A stretch of DNA of 64,000 bases from Piper betle (taxonomy: Eukaryota > Streptophyta > Magnoliopsida > Piperales > Piperaceae): positions 1-64,000 of the forward strand of contig JAURVB010009541.1 in the NCBI GenBank assembly GCA_033002965.1, written 5' to 3'. The translations under genes and the position numbers were made by a program. A model generated the notes under the pieces. That model had not been told where the DNA came from. It ran no database searches and saw nothing but the letters and a program-made list of their open reading frames with translations. Below, piece by piece: positions 47,373 to 59,640 of the stretch (position 1 is the stretch's first letter; the number at the start of each line of letters is the position of its first letter).

Positions 47373-50300
47373 TCACTCAGAATCTGACTGTATTGAGAGG
47401 TGAATTTTCGCACGTGCCGTTCGTCTTTGTCGTGGATGATGAGAGAAAGGATCCCCAAAATTTGGCCTATTTGGTGCCGATTTGTCAGATCTTTCTTCGT
47501 TCATGCTCAGCAGCACAGAAGCTGAACACCAAAAATCATGGTCATGCCAAGTTATTGCTTTGAAAAGTGCATTGATCTTCTAGTCCTCATATTGAGAAAA
47601 AGGGCAAAGCAAAAAATATGTTAAAACTAGGCACAACTTAAGAAGTGTGCAACTGGAACCAGCAAGGTGGGTTATCAAGTTGAGGAGGATAATTATGTTG
47701 ATGATTGTTGACGAAATTATACATGATTAGTTCAGAATCTGATCGGAGAACTTACCAGTGTCATCTAATGAATCCATGCATTCATCCTTTGATGGGAACT
47801 GGTTTCTCAAATTTGCATCATTTCCTGGTAACGTACTTTGATCACCACCACCGCCAAGTCTAAGAGAAATCCAATCCTCTGTTCGCCCATCATTTGAAAT
47901 ATCAGTTGCATTTCTTAAATCAGTTCTTGCAGCAGTACCAGGACGTGTGGAAAGAAACATTCGCAAGGATGGATCATCACCAACCAATGCCAAGGGATTG
48001 TCCACCATGATGTCATCATTTGGGTGACATGCCTGAGACTGCATGCCAGCTTGTGAAGCTGAGTTCAATGTAGAATTTATTAATCCATAATCATTCATAT
48101 GTAAATTAGAATCATGTTGCTCATCGATCAAAGAATGATGAACATCCGCATCTGAAAAAAACTGAAAACCAGGGCCATTTTGAGGCATTGTTGACCACAA
48201 GGGCATCCCAAAATCATCAGAATTACTATTGAACAGCCCCAAGCAAGAATTTCCATTGTTAGGAAGACTAGAATCGGCATAAGGATCTGAAGTCCCATTG
48301 GGGTGAATAGGGAAAGACATTCCAGTAGCCTCAGCATGACCAGTATTATAAACATCTTCAGATGAAATCAACTGTACGTTATCTTCCTCAGAGTCACTGA
48401 GAACAATGACATCTGGCTCCATTGCTGGAGCAGAAGGAACTTGATTTGCAGTGTTGTATGTTGCATCAAAGTTGAGAGACATAGATTCTAGCTCGTGACC
48501 ATTGTTGATGGAGAAATCAAATTGACTTCTATCATCTTGATTAACACTAGTATCTTCACCATCCCTGTAGCTCCCAGTGGCACTGCTGTTTGCCAACATC
48601 ACTTTGTGACCATTTTCACGGGAAGATAGAGTTCGCATATCTTCTGGTTTGCTAACCTCCCAAATTCCATTCCGATTTCTCTTGATACCTATTTTTAAAG
48701 GTATGTGAGCATCAGATGCAACTTCTTGCTTAATCTGTTTCACGGATTGTTGGCTAGCCTTCATGTCAACATCAGATTCAACTACAAATAATGAACCATC
48801 TGGTTTGTGCCACTCCATTAGATCTCGGTGTTCAGTCTCATTCTTAACACGCCAAGATCCATCAGGTTTGACTTCAATCTCATTGACATCTTCTCCGCAG
48901 TTGCGCATCTGTATAGCCATAAAGATGCCAGTAAGTGTTTATCAAATGGGCTTATGTTAAATGAAATAGGGAAAAAATGAATGAGGAAAAAAGTTACCAT
49001 TGAAGTAATACGTCTAAAATAAGGATCAATTATGACATGTTCCAATGTGTAGTTCTTAAGACAGATTGGGCACTGCCACTGAAACAGAAGAAAAGATTTA
49101 AAATTCCAATTGAGAAATTGAAAAACTCAGCAATCTAGATTCCAGGTTTACCTTTCTAGACCGCTGATTTAGTTCAACAAAAGTTTCAAGGTCAAAACAA
49201 CCCATATGCACACAAGGCCTGAATCTGCCAGCAATCTTGATCCTAGAACCGCTCATCTAAACAACAAAAAAATTACAGAATTTGTTGCTAAAAAATGGTC
49301 AATTTTTCAGGCTTCTAAAAGGAAAAGCTCTCTTGGCAAGGTTAAATATCAGGCACTTGAAGGTTTTAATGTCATAGTTTTGTCTCAAACAAATAGACAG
49401 TAAAAAATGCTGAATGTCTTGTGTAGGGTCTCTAAATCTTGCAACTGTCTTGTCAGATTGAACAAATTCAGAGATAAGGTTACTATTTCAAAAAGTTAAC
49501 ACTAAATGTATACATAAATCAAATAAATGATAAAACACGAGAAGATCAGACTTATAAAAAATACAATCCCAAACATATTTATTATTGAGGCCCTAACATC
49601 ATGGAGGATTAACTACAGCCAAATGACGAAAAGGAAGGATATCAAAAAGAATATTAAACCAAAGGGGAGAAAATCAGATCAAAATCATGTGACAACCAGA
49701 ACACTATACATGAGTTAATCTTCCATAATAATGAGCATAAAACTTCCTACAGTCATTTTATACAAATATAACCATTCAGAGATGGTAGATAACATCACTT
49801 AATAAGAGAAAGTTTAACGTGCATCAATAATACAACCACTTTATTATTTATTGCCTGTGATGAAAAAAGATGTTTTCCTGCTACCGTCTGATGCTTTCTG
49901 ATGTTAATGTTTCTTTATAGACTCAAAATGTTTTCCCTAATAGATTGAAGTGCAGAAAATTATATGAATTCATATCCATGCCTCTTGACTTCTTTTGGCA
50001 TAGGGTAGAAGATATTAGCTATCGATATTCACATCAGACCTGCTTTCTGAATAAAATTCCCTAATTTATTTTCATGATTCGGAACAAAATGTAATTAACT
50101 TCATAGGCCTTCATTTTTGGCAGATTTATTGCAACATAAACTACAAATATCATGATAGCCTACCCATATATAGCCAATACTGCAAACCTTCGAATTTTTG
50201 GTTTGCAAATTATGTCAAATATCTAACTGCTTGTCAAGTTAAAAGCTATACAGGACAGCGTAAGTTGACAGTAACTGATTTTCCAAAAGTACTTACAGGA

Positions 50301-53300
50301 CAGCGTAAGTTGACAGTAACTGATTCAGCAACAACTTCCAAGTCACTATCACTATCAGCATTGTCACCTGCGTTGCCTCCACCAATGCAACGACAGACTC
50401 GAGCAAGTGCATCTTCAAACTTCTCCCCATCACCTTCTTTTGGTATTTGGTTCAATACCTGAAAAATAAAATGCAAACTTCAGATGAAACTTCAACGGCA
50501 GATCCACAATAAATTCTACCATAGTTCTTAAAATGACTAACAACAATTAAAAGATTTACGCATTCACAACACAACTATTATTCTATCTCTCTATCTAAGT
50601 AGAGAAACTGAGGTATGCAAGGGTCAGTTGGATTGCTCAATCATTTTTCCTCGCTAGTTGACCATTAACAGGCACCTGTTGAAGAGTCCTGCGTTTTACA
50701 ATTCTTACTCCCATGCAAAATATACGAGCATCACATCCAGATAGAGCAATCTTGTTGACACCCTCTCTGCTACAAGTTGTAATCTGCTTGAAAAAAAAAT
50801 TAATAAGATTATTTGGAAAGTTCAATACAAAATGAACAGTATATATAAGATGGACACAACTCAATGCCATATCAGAATGCATATACCGAAATGAAGGCAA
50901 AATTACCACAAGGCCATCATCACGACCATTAATTCCCAGTAGCTGCGAGCCAGGTCGATTTGTTGTTCTAATTGGCACCCCTGTATTAGATAACAATATA
51001 GTTAAACATCAAGAGAACAAAAACACAAAGCTACAACTGAATGTTAACTGTTTAGCTTATTCATACCAAAATGATTAAAACATGACGATTACAAGAGCTA
51101 AAAAGTCAAGTACATGAAATAAATTATTATGCAACCAACTTTCCAATTAATTTTGTTTTATTTCTCTTCAGCTATGTGAAATGCAGCATCCTTTTCTTCC
51201 ACCTTAACCCAAAAATAGGCTGGGGGCATGGATCCTAATCAAGGTTTGCCATCTTGATTCTCGGTCTCGTCTCGGACGGTCCAAAATGAGAGATAGCGTA
51301 GGAATTACCAGGATATCAAAAATCTTAACATGCATAACCATTCTATACATAACATTCACTAATTATATGAATATTTAGTTCAAAATAACAATCAAACTAA
51401 TGCCTACAAAAAAAATTATAGAAACATATTTACATAAAATGATATGTAAAATATTAACAATATTTTAAGACAACCACAATAATTTACTACTTTTATAAAA
51501 GTATTTAGGGTATACAAAAATATATATAGCAAACATTATCAGTGGCATAAGAAGAAATTGCTTAAATAAACCACTTGAATAAAGTATCCTCATCAAACAT
51601 ATGACACAAATTTATCAATTTACAACATATAATAACACAAACCATTAAAAAAAACAACATTCAAAAACAGATCCAAACAGATCCAACCTCCACCCCCTCT
51701 TCTACCCTCACCTATCCCTCCCCTCCCCTCCCCCTTCCTCACGACCAGTGCCTTTCTGATGGAGAACAAAAACATAATGATATGGTGCGTAGTTGATGTT
51801 GGGCAGATTAGACATATATATAGCTTACCAAATATCCCAAATACAAATGACGAACATTATGAAAAAACCATCTAAAATATAAAAATTACATAGAACTGCC
51901 TAAAAGTAACCAAACTACCCAAATTTATTAAAAACCCCTTAAATAAAACCAAATGCTACTCTAATCTGTCCCCCGTCACTAACCTTCCCCCTTCACTACA
52001 GACACTCCTCATCTTCAACACCTCCAATCCCTCTCCAATCTCCTCTACATCCTTCAATCAACCTCCGAGTGGATGAAATAAAGATCCGATATTTCCAACA
52101 AGCAGTACAGTGGCAAGGCTGCAGGGAGGCAGTGAAACCGTAGCAAAGTTACCCACCTCAAATTATTGTCGAGAACAACCCCTTTCTCTCCAAGAATCTT
52201 AAAGAAGCATACGGACTCTTGGTGAGTCAGGCAGACCGGCCCAAGATTGAGGACTCGCCAAGAATGTGCGAGATGGCAAACCGTGATCATGATCTAGGAA
52301 CCATGTAATTCCAAACAAAGCTAGCCCACTAGCAAGATCTCAGTCACAGTCAACACACAGAGATAGGAAGTGCTGGACTTGAGTCACAGTCACCTCATAG
52401 AGATGAGAAGCCCTGGATTTGCCAAGAACATGCATGCTCCTTATGGATTCTCAACAACAAGGCAGAACTAGCAGATAGCAATTGAGATTGAAGCTTTTGT
52501 AGATAGTGGAGAGGCCCCACTATCGGCACCCGATCAGCGTCATCCATGACACCCATGTCTCACCTTTTTTCTGCTCTCCATTGCCCATGCCTCCCGCCTC
52601 TCTGGTTCACCACACCTGGGAAGAATACCCGCAATGATGGAAAAGTTGAGGTTTTTGCCAGTTAAAAGGGGAGAGGGAGGGGATTGAAGGTAGAGGAAGG
52701 TAGGGGAAAGTCAACAAAGGAGAGAGGTGACTAAAGAGAGGAAGAATGGGATGGGTGATGGCTGATGAGTAGAGGAGGGATAAGCAACGCAGCGACCAAA
52801 TGAGGTTGGGGGCGATAGAGTTAATATATATGTATATATGTTGATATATAAACATATATATGCACCCACATTTATCTATAGTTGATTTAATATATTATAC
52901 GCTAATGTTACATAATGTATGCTCATATATAGAGTTATGCGCTAATTTTATATAAAAAGTTAATATGATATATTATATGCATGTAGACACACACAGACAC
53001 TAACTATGTCATCCGTTAAATTTATATATATTATATATATTCAAATAACAGTTTTTTAAAATAACTGTTCTGTTTTTTATCATGTAAATACTTAAAAATT
53101 TTATAATTTTCTATGAATGTTTCTTACACTTGTTTTTGTATGACTTGTTTATTGCAAATAGTTTTTTCCTCATATTAGTGTGAATTTTAAATAAATTGTT
53201 TATTGTATTTGCTATAGATATTATATAATCCTTATGTGGCATAAAGATATTAGTTAGATTATTAATTTGAACTAAATAATTATATAAATAATAAATATCA

Positions 53301-56300
53301 CACATATAACAGTTATTAATTAATATTAGTGTTTACAAGATCCTGGAATTTCCGAGGTCTCTCTTTCTAGACCGTAGAGCCAAAAAGGCGAACCTTGATT
53401 ACAAATGACAAGGTTTTACTCGTCAGGGGCCCTTCCTAACGTCATCCTTTTTAATGGGGCATGGGATCAAGAACAAGCATTTGCAAAGTTATATGAATTG
53501 AACACCAAGCAAGTACAACTATAAATGTATGCATTTAAATTTGACAATTGGGCATTTTGCAAGACTCATGTACCATTAACTTGAAGATCTGCATATTGTG
53601 GCCACTGCATCCTAAAAGGAACTTTATCATTAAGCAGCATACACCAAGCCTGGAAAAGACAGCCAGTGCAATAATTAAATAATAAAGTTCTCATAGGAAG
53701 ATTATGCAGTAGAAAAGCATTAGAATTATAAACTAAGAGCATAACAAGTATTATCAAAGCAACTGTCATCTATTCATAATGATCCAATTCATAATAGCAA
53801 ATGCCAAATAATCATGTGATCTTAGAATGAGGCTTTCAATAAAACCTGAGAACAACCAAGCTTGTGATCTCAATGTGGACCATACCTAAACCCTAAAGCA
53901 GGCCCTATACCATTTAGACAAAATATGCTTTGAGTCTAGTAATATATTAACGCATACATGGATTAGGATTATATCAAGAATGAAAAAAATGCTTCATATA
54001 CTTTATTAGTTGTTCGAAATTTAAAAGTTTTCTGAATATATCAAGAATGCAAAAAGATGCTTCAGTACGCTTTATTAGTTGTTTAAGATTTAAAAGTTTT
54101 CTATTTGAATTTAAATTCCTGATGTTAATAGGGATGTGTCCATAAATAGTTTGTCATAGACCTTAAGTTTTACAGATTGAATATCGAATAAAGACTTGGT
54201 TCAGATGATTACAAGACTGTTTCTTCTCAACCAATCTCCTCTTTTTTACTCTAAATATCAATTTTTTATTCCTTTTCTTCTAACTTTCTCCCTCCACGCC
54301 AGTCCCGTTATCCTCCACAAACATAGCAAACTTGATTATTTATACGGTGACACATGCATGTGCAAGTTTAACACAACAAAAAACAATGAGTTCTTAAAAT
54401 AAATGAATTTTACATTAAAAATTGAATGTAAATCTTCCATTTGAGATTTAAATAAAAAAATCATCAAATGTAAGTCACTCATGGATTTACAACAGCCTCA
54501 GTTTACAGGTTCAATACTCATTACAGAGCAAGGTATGCAAATCAATCCGATTTTGACAAGAATTCTCCTTCACAACTATTTCAAAAATCTCACAAATACA
54601 ATATACACAGGACAATCTTTGGCAAGAAAATCTACACAACTGTTCGATCATCTTGCCCAATAACCAGGCAAAACATAAAACAAGATAAGAATAACTTATG
54701 GAAGACGACCAGACATCACAGCATATAGATTTGACATGACAGCAAGCAAGATTCAACAAAACAATTTCCTTTCAGGATCTAAAATGGTGGAAAGAAATAG
54801 GAACACACCTCAAAAGGAAAAGAATTTTTTTAGAAACTCCTTTATGAACAAAGGGATCTTACATGACACTGAATTAGTGCCAGAACTAAGAAATAACAAC
54901 ACATCACTAAAGTTTATAGAAATGCACCACAAAAAGAGATACCATCTACAATATAGTTTCTGTTTATCTACTCAAAACATTAAGGTAATCTGCGCTAAAA
55001 AAACCAAGTACATTTCCCAACAAATATGTACAGGGAATATGTCGGTAACAAAGGTCAAAAAAATAAGCAAGTACAAAAACATGCAAAACATTTCATATCA
55101 TCTGATATAACCAACCTGAATATCAAAGTCTGATTTCTGAAGTAATTCCTCTTCTGATCTGGATAAATTAAAGGTCCTTTCTACAGTCTGTATAGGATTT
55201 CCTCTGTTTAGAAAATAAAACATACCATTAGTAAGTTTAAGTCACAAGAAAATTAATATAATACATGACTACATCAAACAATCAATACAGTGCGCCCACA
55301 AAAATATAGATTTAATCGTTAACCAGAATGATTGGTTACTTCAAGGCGAAACATTACTGTGGTCATAGAAGAAGACACAGCTTACCCCGACCCGATTATT
55401 ATGTATTAGGTGGTGGTGGTGGTGAGATAGTAACAATAGTAGTACAAGAAGAAACCATGCTGAAAGATGACAATTATTTTGGCACAATGACAGTTTTCTC
55501 TTCTCAATATGAGGTTGATTGTCTTTACTGTGTGACAACCTAAGCTCATGTCATTTAATATGGAAAATACTGGTTTTTATGCATACTAAAGAGATCATTT
55601 GAAGGAAGGATTCAACTGCAATGCAAGTTTGGGATTTTCCATCAAACCAATAAAGGACTAATGAGAATTTTAAATACTCAGTCTCTTTCCATTATATATG
55701 TGCATACATATTCTGAATATCTTTTAAAGCAACAACAGCCATCTTTCAACATCAATGCCAACAAATAAAAAATTAACATCCACAAACCAATACACAAAAA
55801 TTGCATGCTTACCCCTCTGTCGTCATATTTGAATGGATCATCTTCACCGGATACAAAGGATGTCCCATGGTTGTCCAAAATCTAAGAAGAGCAGAAGAAA
55901 TACGATCATAATAAGTTTCACTTCATAAGATTTTCAAGGAAAACATTCTTTGCGCAATTAAAGAAAAAATGGAAATACAAAACAAATGTATCAGGTCGAA
56001 AATATTACAAATTCATATCATTCAAGGAAATAACATTTAAGACATATAAATATGCATGAAAAATCCTTCTACAATGACAGTATGCATGCATCTTGCCATG
56101 CTATGAAAACCATAATAATATGGAATAAGAAGTGATAAAATTATAAGAATGATGATAGAAAGAGGAAAACATACGGATCAGCTCGATTCAGGCGACAGAG
56201 TTCACAATAAAACTGAGGTGGAATTTCTGGTTCAGAACTTTCCAAAGGTTTCTCAGGAATAATAACACAAGAGATGTGTTGCCAAACATTGCATCGGGTA

Positions 56301-59088
56301 TCCTCACACTGTATGCAACATAAACAACAGAAACCAAAATCAATGAGCATAAATACAATATATCACAGAACAAAAATACTTATACTTGATATGACAAGCT
56401 ACCTTAATCATGGACTCTGTAATCAATGAACTCCCACATAGGCATCTCATCTTTGTATCCAATTGAACAGACTCGTCCACATCTTCTTTGATCTTTATGC
56501 CACTATTATTAGAACTATTTTTGACTTTGGATGCCAAATCAGTAGCACCAGGAGCCTGCATCTTTCTAAAAGAAACAGGCAAGTAAATTTAGAAAAGAAA
56601 GTAGCAATACAAAAGTCAAAGAATGAGACCACATTCAGTATTGTATTTCTGCCCCTAGTTCAACGGTTACGTAATAATACTCAATATTAAAATATGAAAC
56701 ATTCAATATAGCACAAAACATACAGAAAAACAAGACGTTCCAAACAGTACACAGAAGTCAAGTAAGCAAAAACAAAAGTCGACAACTTGCTTAATTGGTA
56801 GTTATCATAGGTTTTAACACAGAAAACGTGATCATGTGTCTACCTGTACGTGTCATCAATAATTTTAGCAATTTCTTCTCGCCCAAGGAAGTTTCTCTTC
56901 ATCCAACCATGTAATTTAGAACCTAAGATGCAATATGAAACTTATAAAAAAAATAATTTATAGAGGCAATTATATAACTATGAACAAAATTCCAAAATAA
57001 CACATTGTTCATATAAATTACGTATTCAGATAGGAAGCCATTAAAGTCAAGAAAAAATGTAGAAATATTAATATTTCAAAAAGATGCAAACTGTCAAGCA
57101 AATGTACAAGGTAAAGAATCAGTCTAAAGCAGACTAAGAAGATACTTGTTAAGAAAGCAAGACGTGAAAGCCTTTTGTGTCAAAAAATAACCACTATGCA
57201 TCTGACAGACAATTATTGCATGCCATCAATACATGATTTGAGAATAAAACTTTAACAAGAGAAAACCAGGATGGCATAATTTCTATCTGAAACTTCAAAA
57301 TTAATAAAGGTAGTATGACAAATACGTGAAGAGGTCAAGGTAGCTTTGAAAATGCCTTGGCGCAAAAACAACATTATTATCATGTAAAAATATCTGCTCT
57401 TCTAACAGTTTAATGACATTAATTCTATTCCATCATCTGCAGTCAGCATTGTTGAGAAGACTGTAATACAATGTACAGAAAGACCAACAAAAATTTCAAT
57501 AATCATCTTCCTTTCCGCTTAAACAAAATATATGTTAATGCCATGACCTAAAAGAACATCATAAGAAAGAAGCAAGTCTAATCTTATACTAGAAATTACT
57601 AGTTTGCCTCAAATCAATAGGACAATCAAATGTTACAAGTAAGCACTTTAAAAGTCTCCACGGACACTCAAATGTTACAAGTAAGCACTTTAAAAGTCTC
57701 CACCCACAACAAATGAAGTCAATGTACAATCAAACAGTTTTTTGACCAAGTCACACATACCTTGATCATCAGTAATCGCAGCCAATATCCTGTCCACTAA
57801 GTCCTATAAAACCAGAGAAGAATCAGAAATTAGGACAAAACAATAAAATTCATTAACATATTCTCATCATCATTATCATTATGATTACCACCATCCCATC
57901 CTAACCAGTCTGTAGTGGATTTTCTAACAAATATTACTTGAAGCGCACAAGCAAACAGACTTACATAGACATGAAGCATAGCATTCATCTATGGATTGAA
58001 CATAGATTAGCCGACAAAATCACAGAGTCAACACAAAAACCAACACATCCTCAACACAATTTACGGCATCAATTACAGAGAAGTATTTTTTTCAACATAA
58101 GTCTTTCTACACCACTGGATTCATAAAAAATGGCATATTAAGATTCCATCTAATTTATAATTTGATTTAATGTGTTTAAAGGGTATCAACCATAAAAAAT
58201 AGTTAAAATGCCCAGGCATGCCTTAGCTATCATACCTTCAAACAAGGCAAGACTCCCATAAAATGGAAGTAAGATGAGCTTTAAAAGCTTCATCTTATGA
58301 TCCACTATAACACCGGAAAAAAAATACATTGGCCAAAAACTTAAATTCATCGGTCCCTTAAAGCAGGCATGCAAGGTCTTATATTTCACTTCATTAGAAC
58401 TATCTGCTATTTATGTATAATTTTATATAATACCACTCAACAAACAGCATACAAGCAAGCATTCCATAGGTCGGGAGAAAAACAAATCCCAACTCAAAAA
58501 GACACAAGGTGAAGTGCCCATCATGACACAGCAATTTTCAAAGCCATCTAAAGTTCATTTCAAAAAATGCTACCTGTTTTTTCCCTTGCTTTGCTAGACC
58601 CAACTTGTTGAGAACATCTTTGAGCTCCTTTATACGAAAGTATATCAATTTCTCCTGAAACAGCAAATCGTAAGCTATCCATTTACATTGAAAATGCACA
58701 AAAACAAGTCACAAACGAATGAACACAGATCAAACAACCGACATTTGAGGCAATACCAACCACCCACAAAGCTGTGAGCTGCAAAAATGGAGTTGACACA
58801 ATATTTCCATCACCCAAGCCTAAAAATCTTTCCATCCCCTGAACGTCCGATTTCAATAATCCCCATCAAACGGCAAACCCGAGACATTCAAACAATCATC
58901 CAAACACAAACATTCGCCACAATCAAGCCATAACCTCTACGAAACCAACCACCAACCCCATCAACAATCACCGCAACCCAATCCCAACAACAACAACAAC
59001 ACCACCACACCCAAACAATCAAGAAGCCGCACGCCACCCACAAATTCAAACAACGACACAATACCTTGCATGCCGCCGCCAAATCCAT
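47373..59088 (-). CDS. SIZ1: SIZ1, E3 SUMO-protein ligase, sixteen exons
   Basis: The exons in coding order are 59065-59088, 58574-58654, 57761-57803, 56844-56922, 56403-56565, 56175-56308, 55813-55881, 55116-55203, 53574-53649, 50907-50980, 50676-50783, 50297-50458, 49152-49256, 48998-49078, 47756-48908 and 47373-47521. They total 2589 nt, giving 862 residues in one intact frame. The SAP domain is at about 9-48 ([19 protein letters not shown]). A C4HC3 PHD finger is at about 117-172 ([19 protein letters not shown]). A PINIT region is at about 180-320. The SP-RING is at about 368-429, with CVHMGC and WQCPIC carrying the ligands. A SUMO-interacting motif [10 protein letters not shown] lies near 596, and the C-terminus is [10 protein letters not shown]. 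The family attaches SUMO to nuclear proteins and acts in phosphate, cold, heat and hormone responses. Introns are long; intron 9 holds a TIR element. Splice variants are possible at a duplicated donor (exon 12) and a tandem acceptor (exon 11). Confidence 0.96.
50249..50325 (-). repeat. 32-bp duplication spanning the SIZ1 exon 12 end and its splice donor
   Basis: The 32-bp words at 50249-50280 and 50294-50325 are identical, with an offset of 45 bases. On the minus strand each contains the exon end TGTCAACTTACGCTGTCCT followed by GTA. The first donor is the strong gtaagt (50291-50296). The duplicated one is gtatag (50246-50251). Using the second would add 15 codons in frame without a stop. Confidence 0.95.
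51236..53401. mobile_element. Putative DNA transposon with inverted ends in SIZ1 intron 9
   Basis: The ends are inverted: TAATCAAGGTTTGCC at 51236-51250 and, on the opposite strand, TAATCAAGGTTCGCC at 53387-53401 (14 of 15 match). Weaker similarity extends another 15-20 bases. The 2.17 kb interior has no recognisable transposase and a CT-rich stretch at about 51,685-51,740. No target duplication is evident, so superfamily is unassigned. Without the insertion the intron would be about 430 bp. Confidence 0.6.
57626..57703. repeat. 42-bp tandem duplication in a SIZ1 intron
   Basis: Two identical 36-bp words (57626-57661 and 57668-57703) are offset by 42 bp, in the intron between SIZ1 exons 3 and 4. 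They lie just downstream, on the plus-strand map below, of exon 3 at 57761-57803. Confidence 0.95.
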
Positions 59089-59640
59089 CCCCGCCGCCCC
59101 CTAAAATCCCGGAACGCGAAAATCTGATTAATCACGCAATCAAACCAGGTGGAGCAAAATCGGTCGAAACGGAGCCGGAGCCGGGCCAACGCCGGCGATG
59201 ATAGTCCGGTGGAAGAGGAAGGTCGCCGTCGTCGCCGGCGATCGCCGCAGGTGGTCCGACGAGGAGGGCGAGGAGGAACTCCATTTTGCCCCCCATATTT
59301 CGAGCTTGGACGAGGGGACTGCCGGACTTGTGGGCGACTTCTCAGATCTTATTTATTCCTGCGTTTCGCGCCCGGGGTTCGGCTACACGCGCGGCGTAGG
59401 GGCTCACACGTGCGAATTAAGGCGCCGATCGGTCAAGGGGGCGCCCGGGAGGGCTACACGCGCGCGTAGCCGAGACGGGGTGGGGATGCGGGGGTTGGGC
59501 GGCTCGGCGGCGGCTTTCGCGGATGCTTCGCGAAGTCTTGTCCGGTGCCCGCGCGGACTTTCCTTTCCCTCGTTTTTTTTTCCAGAGTTGAGTAGATCCG
59601 AATTGACCAAAATCGCCAGTATTGTTGTGAAAATATAATT
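59089..59640 (-). promoter_or_regulatory. Probable SIZ1 promoter and 5' UTR, GC-rich
   Basis: The DNA upstream of the SIZ1 start codon is strongly GC- and CpG-rich up to about 59,560 and then drops abruptly to AT-rich intergenic sequence. Such CpG-dense leaders are common at broadly expressed plant genes. Plus-strand reading frames of 68-146 codons here are consequences of composition. No TATA box was identified. Confidence 0.45.

Noticed and set aside
47727..47755. Read-through end of the large SIZ1 exon (FSDQILN then stop)
   Set aside because: A good donor (gtaag) at 47,751-47,755 joins in phase to 47,521, which encodes the conserved SIZ1 C-terminus; the read-through would be intron retention.
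59149..59638. Plus-strand frames of 106 and 146 codons upstream of SIZ1
   Set aside because: CpG-rich leader and promoter sequence; arginine- and glycine-rich translations without family resemblance.
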